Below, in pieces: positions 14,501-29,500 of a stretch of DNA of 64,000 nt (the first letter of the stretch is position 1; each line of letters opens with the position of its first letter). The notes under the pieces are model-generated. The model saw only the letters and a program-made list of their open reading frames with translations. It made no database searches and had not been told where the DNA came from. The stretch is taken from positions 15,824,232 through 15,888,231 of the forward strand of contig NC_049988.1 in the NCBI RefSeq assembly GCF_000003815.2, read 5' to 3'. A program made the translations under genes and the position numbers. Origin of the DNA: Branchiostoma floridae. Taxonomy: Eukaryota > Chordata > Leptocardii > Amphioxiformes > Branchiostomatidae.

Positions 14501-17500
14501 AATTTTTGACTGATCAAAAACTAGGGAATGACTCCACTACTTCTGACACATGATTCGATGTAATTTCCAAGTTGGAAGTTTCAGTTTAGAACCTGTTTCT
14601 AATGATCTCTATCAACAAAGGTAGACTTTCTTCCTATCCTTACATGTATACACAGGTACAATACTATTGAAAGTAGAGTCACACATATATTTCTACTTAC
14701 CAACTTCATCAGGAACATTAATGCCAGTGTAGGAAGCACAGATGTTAATGTCAAAACTGCAGGGAACAAAAGAACAACAATCCTTTAGATAATGATGACA
14801 CACAGTAGTGACTGCACTTCCACCTCTAGCAGATAGGTGGCTCTTTTGTACAAGTGCCACAATTTTGTATTCAATCAAAGTCTGGAATACTGTGATGGTC
14901 TATACTGTCTGTAATCTGAAGACTGTACAGTTTGTATCTATTTTGTAATCATGTAGTCCTTGAAATATCTATTTTCTGTGCTCTGTATGTCTATTGTGAT
15001 TATAATCGTAATAAAAAGATTACAAAAAAAAAATACTGCAGGTTGTCAAAACTACATAATACATGTATTAGGCAAGATGGTTTCATGACTCACCAGACCA
15101 CGGCAGTCCCGTCATCCAGGGTGCAGGTTTTGTTCTCGGTGTCGATAAACTCCGGCTCCACCTGGACAGTCACGTCCGCGTTCACGACCGGGCGGGACTT
15201 CAGAACGACAACGGAATCGGCCTCGTACGCACCGATAGCCACATCTGAGGGAAATGATACATGCATGAGGTTAGAAACTTTCCTACAAAGATCCTACAAA
15301 TCTGACCTTCTCTCAACTTCCCAACCCTGCAAATTTGTTGCCGGAAAGCGAGAGCCATATCTTGAGGACATCAAATTAGATACCATCACCATCCTGAATA
15401 AGAGTAAGGGTATGCAAAGTGTTGTGTGATGGCTCAAACCATCAGTAAGCCTATACAGAATTTATGTGTTATGCATCATCCATCATCTTTATCCTTGACA
15501 ACTTTGGAACATGAAGTAAATGAGTTCTTTGAAACTGTTGGATAGTAGCAAACTGCAATGTATGTGCAAGTTGCCATGCATGCACATTGTTAGCCTGAGT
15601 ACCATCCTCCGTAGTGACCGCTGGCTCACTACTTGCTCCAACTAATCCTTCAGAAAAACAACTGTACCTGGATATCTGTTGTTATCAACATCCTTTGCTC
15701 CAGCCACAGAGAATCCAAAAGCTGACAGGGGCTCTGGAAAGTCTGATGCCTTTATCTCCTGTGACAGAGCGACAAGCATTGTTAGAGCTGGACAACGCGA
15801 AAACATACAATGTGTTTCGTTTCACACTTATCTTTATGTACATTTTGTAGTGAGCATACTTCTTAATCATAGTTGTTTGTGAGAAGTTCCAGTCAAGGGA
15901 AAAGTATACAAATCAAGAGTCCTTCATAAATTACAATGTGAAAACACACAAAAATGTGTTTTGTTTCACATTTATCTTTATGTAGCGAGCATGCTTATTA
16001 ATCATGGTTGTTTGTGAGAATTTCCAGTCAAGGGAAATGTACAGAGTAAGTGGTCCTCCATAAATTATAGTGAACATGTGCAAAGTGTACCATAGTTAAT
16101 GCCAACAAAGTTAATCATAGTTAATACAGCCTGGGTTAGGTTAGGGTACAACTAAACAATGCATTAAAGTACAATGTAGCCTCCATAGCAGGCTCTCTGG
16201 GGTCTTATTCCATCTTTTCTTGGCTCATAATACACTTTTGCAGGCCATTTCTTTTTGTACTAGGACGCTTGACTGCCATCCTATTCAGAAGCAATGAAGC
16301 ATTTAGTTCCTTCTAAAAAATTGTCAAGTCTTTCTGGCTCAAAAGGTGGAAAGAGAGAACTTTTAGAATGTTGTGAAGAGGACCATTGATAGTAATGAAA
16401 TAATAGGCAAAAGCCATCCTATTCAGAAGCAATGTACCATTAAGTCACCATGGGGTGCTTCTATATCCCTCCAACACTCATCTCTCTCATGAGGCGGCTA
16501 CTGTACGGTTTGATGCTGGGTTTATAGTTATGGCCATGATTAGGGATTTTATTACCTGTGCTTAGTTAACAGATTCATTTGCCTTTTTTTGTTGTGTGTA
16601 TTGTTTTTTTCTTGGCCAAATATTGTTTTGCAGCTTTATCTAGTAACAGTATATACATTTATTTTTGCTAATCAGTGGAAATAGAGAAGAAAGTAGAAAA
16701 GGACTTTAAAGCTATACCCAAGACAGCATTTGGCCAATCTTGTATGTTCTGATAAGTGCATGCCTATATTAGCTTTAGAATTTACTATCAATGCAATAAC
16801 TGTAAAGTTTGCAGTTTTTTTCACCTTAGATTTTTCACTAAACCAACCAATAATAAAACAACAAAAAATGCACTGTTGAAACCATACCCTTCTAGTCGAG
16901 CCATCCCAGCAAAGCTAATGAGAACATAAAAACTCTGCCCCTCTGCAAATTACCCGTCACCTCTCCCTGATCCGTTTTAGCTCGTACGAATCTAATCGGC
17001 ATCCCCTCCCATTGGAGCGCAGTAAAGCAACCATCCCCATAAAGATTTATTTCTTCACTTAGATGCGATCTCATCCGATCTTACGCGCGAACATCAAATC
17101 CTCACCCCTCGTCTGACCTCCCTCACCTCTTGACACCCAGCATTTTGGAACGATTTCGTTCTGACAACAAACAACACGATGCTAAATTTATAATTTCACT
17201 GTTCAGCAAATTTTGGCGGCGAAAATTAATCAAGCACTTGGTAGCACTGCATAAAATTGGCAGTCTGGCCCGGTCTGAGAACTAATCGGTAAACGTTCTA
17301 CCACGGGTTGGGTTATTGAATTTTCGACCATCCGGTGGGTTTCGAACCTGATTACTCGGCAGATTATAAGTATTCGTTCTCCCAGTTCGGCGCTCGCACA
17401 TCAAATTTGGAGCCGCGCTGTCCAATTAGTGTTCGAGTTTTCCTCCCGTACGGGGAAATAAAATTTGTAAATATGGAAAATTGGGTCACACCCTGGCTTA

Positions 17501-20500
17501 AATCAAAGGATGGATTAATTAATGAAACATGGGAGAGAGCGGGTAGGGTCGCATTGAATCAAACCTGATTAAATCCATGTTTTTTACAGTCTAAAATCTT
17601 TGTGACTTCTTCTGTGACTTTTCAGGTCTTTAAGTTCTTATTCTTAATCTTACTTTGAAGAAACACATTTTTCCATTTACTCCATAGTTTTTTTTTATTT
17701 GTCAATATTTCATTTTGACGGCCATCTATTCTATACTTTCCATCCTAATTTCACATTACGTTTAACTTGCTACTTTTTGCAATCTCAGAGTGGTCCAAGT
17801 ATAAAATTCTGCTTTCTCTTATTTCCGAGTCAACAATTGGTAACTTTTCAGACTACATAGTCTTTAGGATATTGCATTCATTTTCCTCTCATAGAATACT
17901 TGCATACAAGGGACCACAAAGCCAGCCAAACTGAGACAGAACAAGGCATATTGTATCGTGATCGGGCTTACAAAAAATGTTTTACCGGGTGCTTCAACTT
18001 TAAGCTTCAACACAGGGTATTTTCATGCCAAGGAAAACATGCCCATCTCCCTGATTACTGAGCACAATAATTATATTTTCTCATCACCAACTGCCCAACA
18101 TGTGCAGGATTTTCAATTTGTAAAATGGGTGAGAAAATGGAGAACAAATGGGATGGCCAAATCCAGTTTGCATTTATGAATGAACTTACCGACATTCTTC
18201 AAATTTCTGCATCATCAAAAATTTTTTCAAATCATTGCGTTTACACAGTTTTACTACATACAAGTCTGACTGCTTTTACAGTAAATCTAAGGTGGTTTCA
18301 GTCTACTTTTGAAACCTTCTTAAAGCAGTAGGTATTGTTAGATATAATTGCATGGATGAAGAAATAATGCCTTCTACAGTAAGCATAGATAGAGCCTAAA
18401 AGAGGACTGAGCCATTTTAGATTTTGATTCATCGTGCGTAAAATTGGGTGGCATGAAAGAGGATTGTGGTGGTTCTTTCAGTCTTTTCTATAAGCTTCGG
18501 ACAAAAGCTGAAAAATCCTGTGTGAGAGCATATTCAGGCTCCAAATACCCACCAAGGCTGAAACATGCAACTTGCAGTAGAAAATTGTTAGTTTTTTTAA
18601 AGAAAAAATGTTACTTTAGTTGTTTTTTTCACACATGTCAAAAAACGGTCTTTTTGACCCTAATATGACATGCAATTCTCCTTTTTCTGCAATATAACAC
18701 AATAAAATAAACATAAAAATCTCACAAAATAAATAGAGGGCAATTTTGCCATTGAGTTTACCAAAAGGTGTGGACCTGTAGTAAAAACTACATGTACAAA
18801 ATCAATAGAGGACCATTGGAAGCATGTATTTGAAATGTAGGTCATGTTATTGGTAAGAGTACTGCATAGAGCAGCCATGCTCTTTTGTATTATATTGATA
18901 CACCTTCTATGCTCTCATCAACTTCGTTAGATGCTTTGCTCCAGGACAAATACTAATTAGAAGCGAACACAAAGTGGTGTGAGTGGTTTCCATTTGCATG
19001 ATGGAAGCGTTGCTTGCCCATCTCATTTTCTCCACTACATTGCTCACAACATGCATTCATGGTCTTCCACATCCACTGGGACTTGTGTAAAAATAACAAA
19101 AATTTCATCTGTCATCTTCATTAAAACACTAGATGTCTTTCCGAAGCGTCACTGACAAACGACATTTGGATAGTGTCTGAAACGTCTGATCGTTTCTAAA
19201 TCATATCCAGTTGCTCGTGTAACTGCTTTTTGGCATGTCTTTTGTTTGTTTGTTTGTTTATTCAGTTTGCACATACAAATGATAATAGATACAGAAGAGA
19301 ATAAAATATAAAACAGGTGCAGGAGGAGGGAAAAAACCTTAACGGTTTATGCTGTGCCCTCCTCCTCTATGCTTATACAAAACGTATGATCAATGAAATC
19401 ATAATTAACAAAGAAGGAACTAGCACATGTTAGAATAAAGCAAAAGATGTACGATCAGTGAAATCAATAAATAACAAACATAAGTAACTAACACAATCAT
19501 ATGTTATAATAATACAACAAAAGATGTATGATCAGTGAGTCTTACCTGGAAGTCTAGCCTTCATTGACATATACTGGATGTAATTCTTTAAAATGTAATG
19601 GTTTCTCGTAATTGACAAAACTCTTGGTAGCAGTGCAACATTAATCCTACATTCAATGCTGCAGTTTCTAAAGTCTTAGGTTTTAACGAGACATGCTTTT
19701 ATCATCCACTTTGTGAGAGAGTGAGAGAGAGGCCTGACTATTTCGAATTCTATAATGGGCTGAGATGCAGCTCTTTGTGTGTTCATTAGATCAGTTCATC
19801 AGAATTGGGTCGAGAGGTTTGTTTTTCTGCATATTGCAGGTGTTCAGAATTACCTGTGGCGCTTCACAATACTTAAATTAAAGGCTGCACCATTTCATTT
19901 CTTTGGTCTACAGACATTGCATGATAGAAAAGTACACACAACCAGTTAATCTCACCTGCTGACATTTCGATGTCTGTCAGACAGCATCCTCAGAGCTTTT
20001 AACTGGAGTTCTCCATATCGCTGCTTATATATATTTAGCCGATGTAGGTTGCACTTTTGTAGCAAGAACACCATCCCAAAGGTGGATAAATTTGTACACG
20101 GTTCATAGCTGGCATTGACAAAAGCGCCACCTACATCGGCTACATATAGCGGCGAGAAGCAGAACTTCAGATAGAAGCTCTGAGGAAGATGCCTTTAGTA
20201 CTGTAAATGAAAAGTCATGGCTGAAGGGTAAAGGTTAGAGGTTAAATGCTATAGTTCAAAGGTGTTGCCCCCTGACCTGTGATGGCTCCTCCCGGATGCC
20301 CTCTGCTGACCCGTGGTAGATGTACACGGCACCCATGTTGTCTCCCTCCCCGGTCTGGTACGGGGCACCCACAGCAATGTCTGTAAACAAACAGCACAAA
20401 TAAATAAAGTGTGTCGGAAGAAAAATAAACAATATATATATATATAACGCTAGTTCACTTTTATCCGCGGGGTAACCTTTATCCGTTGTTTTGCAAGACA

Positions 20501-23500
20501 GTGTATTTCGGCACATCAATTCGACGGGTGGTAGTTTGCAAGTCAAATTGCAATGTACTGAAAATTGAAATTTTAAACCAACACCCGTCAACGTGATATC
20601 CCCAAATACACTTTTTTTCAAAAGCAACGGATATAGGTTACCCAACGGAAAAAGGTGAACTAGCGTTATATGATGATTAACCGAGATACATGTACATAAC
20701 CTTTATCCACTTTTATAAGACTGGGAATGGAAGTATATCAAGTCGACAGACTGCAATGTCTTTAATGTTTCAAAACCACCGTGCATCAACTTGATATCCC
20801 TAAATATCATATTCTTAAAAAAAATGGATATAGGTTACCCTTTAGATAAAGATGAACAAGCGTTTTACCAATTGATTGATAAGCTACATTATTATAGTAC
20901 AATGTAATTTAATGCAATACATACCGTTGAAGCCATCTTGGTTGATGTCACCCAAAGCAGCGATGGAAGTACCGAACCTTCCACTGGAGACCTTCCCACT
21001 CAGAATAGTGGGTTCACTGAATACAGGCTGGGTAAGCACAAGAAGGAACATTTTACTTTTTTTAGTAAGGAGAGTGTGATGTTAATCTAAAACTTTACTT
21101 ACAATCAAGATGAAAACTTAACAAAAACCTTCAGTAACATTGATAGACCTCACTCTAGTAGTTGTAAGGTCTTCTCAACAAAGACTGATTCACAATGACC
21201 TAACATAGATTGACAAAACCATTAGTGACCAAGTAAAAAAAGCCCATTAGTTAAAGAAATAAATACAATGTACTATAAATGCAGAAATGTTTGCGGTGGT
21301 TTTGTGTTCGCGGTTTTCGAGAGGCAGTCTTATAATTACCGTGAACTTAAAACCACCACGAACATTTTTCCATTATAGTATGAGATTGCAGTCTATGGCA
21401 CTACCAAGAACTTAAAACCACCGCGAACACTTCATTTCCCGCTCCCACGAAAGTAAATCTTAACTTAAATGCATTTACAGTATCTATTTTGGTTTACATC
21501 TTGCTACATGTATGTTCAGTAGCTTACACTCGCTGCCTGGTGGTTTCTAAGAACCCAGTTAAGGTCCGTTGACGAAAACAAGCCAGCCGAAGTGTGATGC
21601 CTGTTTGCTTAGAGTAAGGACTGAGCCGCTGACAAACAGCCCAAAGGTGCTGCTAAGCAAGGCACTCTCCACTGGTGGATTCAGTTCAGACAATACTACA
21701 TATTGCATATTGCATAGCTGGTGTATAGCTTTAAGTTGAAAGCACTTCCTGCAACATGCAATGTATTATAGGGCAGTGGCCATCACCTTGTCCATAGCCC
21801 TTGGGCCATACAGCTTTGAAAGCACTTCAGCAGGGCGCTAGTCTAATGGTAGTGGTGTATGTTCGACTAGCACCAAGTTCTTTTCTCAATTTTCTTATCA
21901 GTTGTATTCAAAAATTCATAGTGATGTCTAATGTTTGGTACAAGGTGTTATACAGCATTAGGCTAAATACAGATAACCTGACACAGCTACTATATGCCAA
22001 CCATCTCCAGATCCTATCTTTCAAATTTGTCAAATTTGCTATGAGACTTAAATGTCTGTAACCTGCAGTTTAAAGAGAGCTGCTAGGGGGTACTCACCGA
22101 GAGTCCAGGCTGTTCCAGATGGTAGACATAGACCCTTCCCAGATCCCACTGGTGTTCCCTGGGGCTGGAGTACATGGGTGCTCCCACGATGATGTCATCA
22201 AGTCTGCAGGGACACGGAACACAGCAAGGTCATCATCATTACAAGGTCAAAACATTGTTGAAAACTTTTTTTTTAAAGATTTCAAAATAGCATATACATT
22301 AAGTAAAGGTTATCATCTGAAAAATAGTGTTAATGATAAACGAAAAGGCTGCAACAAAAAATATCCATAATTCTAAAGCAATAATTAGACTTGGGAAGAG
22401 ACAGATATTCCATACAACCCTGTTTTCAGCTTTGGATTTTTGGATTCTAAATCCAACAAATTGAATTCACACGGCCTGATACTGTGCCATTCTTTGACAT
22501 CATTTGTTCGGAGGTTCAAGTGGTATGGCACTGTTAAATGGCCGACAATTACAACAGGGTTCAACTTTATGACCTTGGAATTATTGCTGCCAAGAGCTCA
22601 ATCAAAACAGAAATTTCTGGGGCAGCGCAAAGGCAATTGTGTGCCTACTCTTTCAGTTATTGCTAGTTTACAGCCATAAAAATCTCATGTCATTGATATA
22701 TAACTGACAGTTACAATGGAACCATCAAATTCATTGTTCAATACATCATCCTGAATGGTGTCCTGTTATATGACATTGGCAGCCAAGCACTCCTATAAAA
22801 GAATATTGCTAGTGTAACATAGTGGCAATATTGTTAAATTTTCTCAGACCGTGAAAGTTTGGTACCGAGAAGACAAAGGGAATCACAATAACTTTGCCAT
22901 CATATCTGCTTCCAAACATAGAATCCTGAAGTCATAGGTTTAAATACCTGACAATGAACTTAAGAAAATCAAATCCATTGCTAAGTTAACCAGCCATCGT
23001 ACTACATGCATTTGTGGCATCCCTTATAACTGAAAACCCATAGCAACTTATTTGTCAGTATTTGGCCGAATTCTGATCTTTTTTATCCAGCTGACATGTC
23101 TACCTAGAGACTACAATTACACTCAGATAATCAAATCCATTGCACAGTTAACCAGCCATTGTACTACAAGCATTTGCACCATCCGTTACGTGCCCTTGGC
23201 ATTACCACTGCCACGTGCTGGACTGAAACAGATTGTCTGGGGCAGCGTAATGGTAATAAATTAGATCAACCATGCAGAACCCGGGTCGTTTATCACCACA
23301 CGGAGGGCAGCAATACGGCAACAGCAATTCAAACCTAGTATTAACACTCTGACCTTGGCACCTTCCGTAATAAATAAGGGTTTATGGTGGTGCATACCAA
23401 TACAATAATCTATCAACCTCCAAAATCTTTAATGCAATAAGTTGTTATAAATAGTCATATTCACAAAGTACTTTTCCCTGCATCTTTACTGTGATAAGTT

Positions 23501-26500
23501 GTCATGAAGGTCAGTTGCAAAGCGAATCCGTGTGTAAGTACATTAATACTACATTTGGGCCAGCTAGTGCACACTGTGAAATTTTATGCTGTGTAATAAA
23601 CATCCCTAATAAAATGTTGGGGATAACTTCAGCTGGATCCCTCTAGGCCTTGTTCATTCTCATATGTTTTCTGCAAGCTCCCATGCCAAACCAGCTTTAT
23701 TTCTTTAAATTTTTACTGACAAAGCTTTAAAAATAAGTAATCTGAACTATTTTTCTTTCTTTTTTTCATCAAACATACTTAAGATTAAAAGATTGGAATA
23801 TCTTCTGATTATATCACTCACTCTCGTCTGGCTTAAAGTTCCCAAATACTAGCTTAGCTTTATTTCTTAGGATGCACACATTTATACCCTCTGCCAGGAC
23901 AAGCCCTATAGGCTAGTATAACCTCTAACCCAGTGAACTACTCTGACCCTTTTACTGTACTCATCATCTACCTAATGACATCACAATTACGACCTTGGGG
24001 ACCATCTTTGACCTTCACAAAGACCCCGACATTCGTCACTCCCATTTGATCACCAAAGTACACCCTATACATACCATCCCGCCCAACACGATCAATATTA
24101 TCTGTCAGCAAATTCTGGTATCCTCCTTTAGTTTTTCTACAAGATGACACAGACACATTAATTTCTGATACTGAAACGACACTGCAAACTGCACATTGTT
24201 TTGCTGCTGTATTAACTTAAAATCCTTGGTTTAGAAATTTTACAAAGATAAGAAAACAATAACTTTAAATAAAAAGTATTGTGCCAATCTTCCAACATTT
24301 CTTAAAACCCCAAAAGACCATTTTTGATGCACCCTTCAATTCTTAAGTCATTCTCCATTAGAGTAATTGTATGTACAGATTTGGTCCGATCTCTGTCATA
24401 CTTTGTATGGAAATCAGACACTAAGGACCACTGGCCCTATCCTAACAACAAAGACAAATGACCAGCTTTAACCACAATCCCCTACATTCTCCACCATTTA
24501 GACTTGAAAGTACATGCTTTAATGTCTGACATTATGCTTCAATATGTATCAAATACAAACCTTAATTCTTGCATCCATCAGATTCTGATTTAAGATTATT
24601 AGACTGATTTTAGTGCCAAACCTCATAGATCATAATGAAAATGATAAAGGTTGAAGTTTGGAAAAAATGACCTGTCATTTCGAATGCTATACTTCACAAG
24701 GAGCTACTTGAAACCTTTAGAAATTCTGTTATCTTCTTAAACCTTGTGCAAAGTCTCCCGTCAAGATTTCTTAATTTCGCTCACAGCAGCCGTTAGAACT
24801 CGCATAGCGCCATACGGTTATTCAATCAACTCTCTCTCTGCGGAGCTCATGTATGTAAATTCCCATCCCTCGAGTGGCATTAAGGAAAAGCATCAAATTA
24901 TGACGGATCTGCTGAAACAACCGTCTTGTTCATTAATATTCACAGAACACTTCCATCATTCTAAGCTGTATTAGGATATACAATGTAGCCCCTTTTCCCT
25001 TATTTATACCTAAAATATATCATAATTCTATTTGTCATGTCATACTTTGAAAGGTCAGAGAAGATGCCATCTTTACCCACTGTATTTTATCTACAAGCAC
25101 TTTCCATTTTACATTTACATAGTCTTTGATGTCTCATCATCTTTTTTCTAATGATGATAACAGTATTTGAAACTAGAGTTCGGCGACCTCATACCTCCAT
25201 GAAAATATAGAGCTTTTGTAAATTTCATGCAAATGAAAAGACATTAACATAATTTATGCATGGTGTTGTTCATCATTGACAATCGTACACATGTCACAAT
25301 TATAAAATTCCCATTATCAATTATAAAGCGGTTTTGCAATCTTTACATGAATTATGCAAATAAGTTCCTCATTACCATATTTAGTATCTGCTTATATTCC
25401 ACCTATCATAATTAACATGTGTTACATTTATTGAAGTCCAGTTATTGAAAACAATGGAATTATACAATTTCCTCATTAATTATGCAAATTAAGTCCTCAT
25501 TTGCATAACATGTATATCATTATGAACATCTTTGCCTAAGGTACCCGCATGCCTAATATGATGCCAATCGGTCAATCCTTTCTGCTGTTATCCTCTTTGG
25601 AATGTCTTGACAAAAACGCCCCTGCAGTTCCTAGATTAAATGTTAGGGGGCTGAAACTTGCTCCACTTTGTCATGACACTAAAAGCTATCTACCACCCAA
25701 ATTTCAAGACCATATCACGTCCAAGACCAGAGATACATAGAAAAAACTGCTATGATTGAATGTTGTCATTAATTATGCAAATTTGCTCCTATTTTGCATA
25801 ATTAGCATTTCATCTTATACAACATTGTCCAAGGTACCTACATACCAAAAATCATGAAAATCCGTTGTTCCCTTCTTGAGTTATCCTCGTCAGAAGTTTT
25901 TGACAAAAATGCCCCTGCTATCCCAAAACTAGACGCTAGGGGGCCCAAACTTATGTCACTTCTTTCTGAGCACAAGAGCTATCTAATACTCAAAAATCGT
26001 GACCATAGCATGTTCAGAACACCAAGATAGCAAAACCGGAAGTTGCGCTGCAGTACCAAGGGCAGCCGCTAGGGGGCCCAAAATCTAATCATTTCCAGCT
26101 TTCATCACACCCTACCAACACACCAAGTATCAAACCAATCCACCCAGCCGTTCTTGAGTTATCTTGTTTACACACAGACAGACAGACAGACAGACACACA
26201 GACAGACAAACGCGGGGTAAAATATAACCTCCATGAAATTTCATGGAGGTAACTATATTAATGACAACCAAAACCAATGACAACCAGCATTCAACAAATG
26301 TTAATTGAATATTCTAAGAAACAATGACACTATTCTAATGACATATATACATTGCACCAAACATTTGGATTCAAGAATGTAAGTTGTCAGAAAAACATTC
26401 CGATACAGCAGCAATATTTTTTACAGCTGTATCACAATTCAAAAGAGTATGAATAATCTGCCCAAAGGTCAGGTTTCGAGTTTAAAACCGACCGTTCGTA

Positions 26501-29500
26501 TTAAGAAGAACGATCTCAGCCCCGACATAATCAAATCTTGTCGTCCGGTATTAAAACTCACCGTCAGAAATCCTGGATAGAGATGTGATTATGGTGCACT
26601 TTGCTGAATGGGAATCAGAAGTATATGCAATTATGGTACTGATTATGCCGGTTTAATGTATGACGGGGGTCTGCAATATCGGTTGATGTAATTTAGCTGA
26701 CTGCCGGCTCCATAACTTATCCCAACTTTTAACCTGTCTAGAACAAGTTCCAGTACAGAAGCGATTGATAGGGCAAAACTTAAGGCACTATTTCGAGACA
26801 GGCCACTTAATATAAAACGTCCTCCAATGCACAATAGCTTCCCTACATATTTTCCCACTTGTATCTTCCATATCTGTATCAGTATCTTTTTGTAGAAATT
26901 CAACATTCATGTCATCTATGTTTTTTTCCAAAGAAAGCTGGATAGCTCAACACATACAAAAACAAGAAGATGTGAAAATAAGGTTTAACTGTGTCAAAAA
27001 AGGTGCTATCATGATATTCAACACCAAAGTTTTCAACGGATTCTTTGCACTGTCCCCTCTTCATTTGTATGGCAATTTTGGGTGACTGCCATCCTTCCAA
27101 TGTGGTTGTACCAACAAGTTATTTTTAAGTCATACTTGCCTGTATTGGCTAAGACAGTTTACACAACAGTTTTGCACAAATTGTTAGTACTGTCCCCTCC
27201 TCATTTCTTTCTACATGACCAACTTGGGTGTCTGCCATCCTTCCAATGTGATGGTACCAACAAGTTATTAGTCATGCTTGCCCGTGTTGGCTGAGACAGT
27301 TTGCCCACAGTTCCCACACCTCCCTGCAAGCTTCCGCCCTGTATAAGCTTCTTCCTGGAGCTACAGGCAGCTGGCATCCTGTTCGGATGTACTTCATTTT
27401 TACAATATTTGTTCACAGGAACCCCTATTTATTGGAATGCAGCCAGTGTGCATCATAGTTAGGTACTAGCTGTGTTTGTATTGAGTCATTTTTGGGTTAG
27501 TCTAGACATAGATATCCAAGTAAATCCTCAATCAACATTTTTTCATAGTTAAAACAGACACTGATGAACTGTTCGTAAAGCATTGTCAATAGTTATGATT
27601 TTGTATTTGCCTTTGGATCTGCATTGTAATCAGCAGGATTATGATGGTTAATTTTGTTTCGTTTTGTTTTGTTTTATGTGACATTTATTTGCTAACAGCA
27701 CACAGAAATACATGCATCTGATAAACTATAATCATGACATTACTTACCCATCTCCGTTGACATCTTGCACCACCAGAGAGTAACCGAAGTAGGAGCCCAT
27801 CTAACAATAAAAAAGAAGACTTTTGGTGAAAATGTTTATATTGATGTGAAAATCACACAGGCACATCAATTGTTAAGTAGATCTATGCTAAATGTGTGAT
27901 AATTAATATTCTGTGTCTATATAAAACTTCTTCTTCAGAGAACTGGTAGATTAAAGGACTTTCCTTACCTGTTCTCCGATGAGTGCAGTTTTCTCAGGCA
28001 TAGCCTGCAGCACAGCAAGGTTACTGTCGTAGATGGCCACCTGAAATGGAAGCAAAAACTGGGTCAAACTTCTAGTTGTCTACTTAACTATACTGCTATT
28101 TTGCAATGCTAATAATAAAGACTAGTAATAAACTGACATTTTTACAAAAATTCCCCTCATTTTGGTCATAAAATTGGGTTTATTTCACAAATAGGTGAGG
28201 TTTATCTAAAAATGATGAACCGCCTGTAATGTAACAAAAAGTAGGTCAAACTTTTTAATTTTCTACTAAAATATAGTGCTAGACAGTAGTAATATACTGA
28301 CATTCATGCAAGGGGGTTCCTCATTTTCATTTTAAAATTGTGTTAATTACACATATAGATGAGGTTTATGCAAAAATGGTAGTTTTACCATTTGGTTTTA
28401 TGTATTTATAACTCCCTGGTGCTATAAAAATCTACATGTTTTATACCAGCAGAAAAATCAAGAACGACATTTCCACATTCCCCCACACAGGGGGTAATCA
28501 AAGATAAGGGACTTTGCGAGTTTTAATATCCCCGTCGAGTAACGCAAGTAATCCGCTGGGAGATACCAAATTGGCCCCGAGCGCTCCTACATGCATACCA
28601 CAGCACTATTCACTAATTACCACCTAATTAGATAACAACGTGGTATATGTGAGATGATGATATGACAAGGGAGGAAAACAGAAGGTAAAAGAATATGTCT
28701 AAAAGTAATCTAACGTATAATTTCATGTGTACACATTTGTCATATCTTATACATGTGAATAAATTTGTTTGGTTGGATTAAGAATGCAAAATTTGGGTAA
28801 AGAGATCAAGATAGTCAATTACAATTATGCATCAGAAATATCATTATCACATTTGGAGAATTCTACTTTTAACAATTCATCTTAAAACAAATCTGGACAA
28901 AGACAAAGCTTAATGATTGGGGTATGAACATGTGTATATTGATTTTTTTAATGTCCTAATAGAGTTATCTGGCTTGTTAGTTTTACAATATCAAAAATAT
29001 AACTGGTAAGGAAATGACTGACAGTCATCAGTAGAGTACAATGAATACTGAAGTTGTACATGATCCATCCCACTAACTCTTGCTTTTCTTACATCACTTT
29101 GGTATAACACATTTATTATCATTGACTACAAAAATATTTTAACAACATATTTTCTAACCAGTTATGGCTCAAGTATGTAATCAAAAATTCATAACTCATT
29201 TTTATATGTAAATGAGAACTGAGCTTCAATTTCAAGGCTCGTTATTTCTACAGCCACTCAGAGCACAGATATGCCGGTCTATATTCATAAACGTTCATGA
29301 TTAATATATACATTAGTCCCCAAACTAACCACTTGTTGGGAGGAGAATTATGGCTTTAGTGCACCCTACGTACTCAATTTGGCAAATGAAGATTGATTAC
29401 TTCCGTTATTTAAAATTACGTCATTTTTTTGCAGACTGACTGAAGCCACACCAATCTTTTTCCTTGGTTCGTTAACATTAAAATGTAAATTAAAAAGAAA

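Larger units (their letters stand above)
14382..15093 (-). other. Integrin introns w12-w14
   Basis: Introns 14382-14700 and 14757-15093. The second holds copy 2 of a dispersed repeat (14813-14885). Nothing else was recognised. Confidence 0.6.
15759..20276 (-). other. Integrin intron w10-w11 (4.5 kb)
   Basis: It holds a fragment of the 57891-58268 element (16185-16276), a CpG-bearing low-repeat block (16890-17580), an element tail (19130-19330) and a foldback (19978-20192). No nested gene was seen. Confidence 0.65.
22204..27747 (-). other. Integrin intron w7-w8 (5.5 kb)
   Basis: It contains a diverged local duplication (about 22590-22640 against 23205-23260, and 22965-23020 against 23125-23180), a candidate enhancer at 24725-24970, the modular element 25191-26251, a second CpG-bearing block at 26460-26720, and a small duplication at 27090-27290 (CCATCCTTCCAATGTG repeated). 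Confidence 0.6.

Noticed and set aside
14932-15429. 165-codon open frame on the + strand
   Set aside because: It is antisense to integrin exon w12, whose - strand reading is unmistakable.
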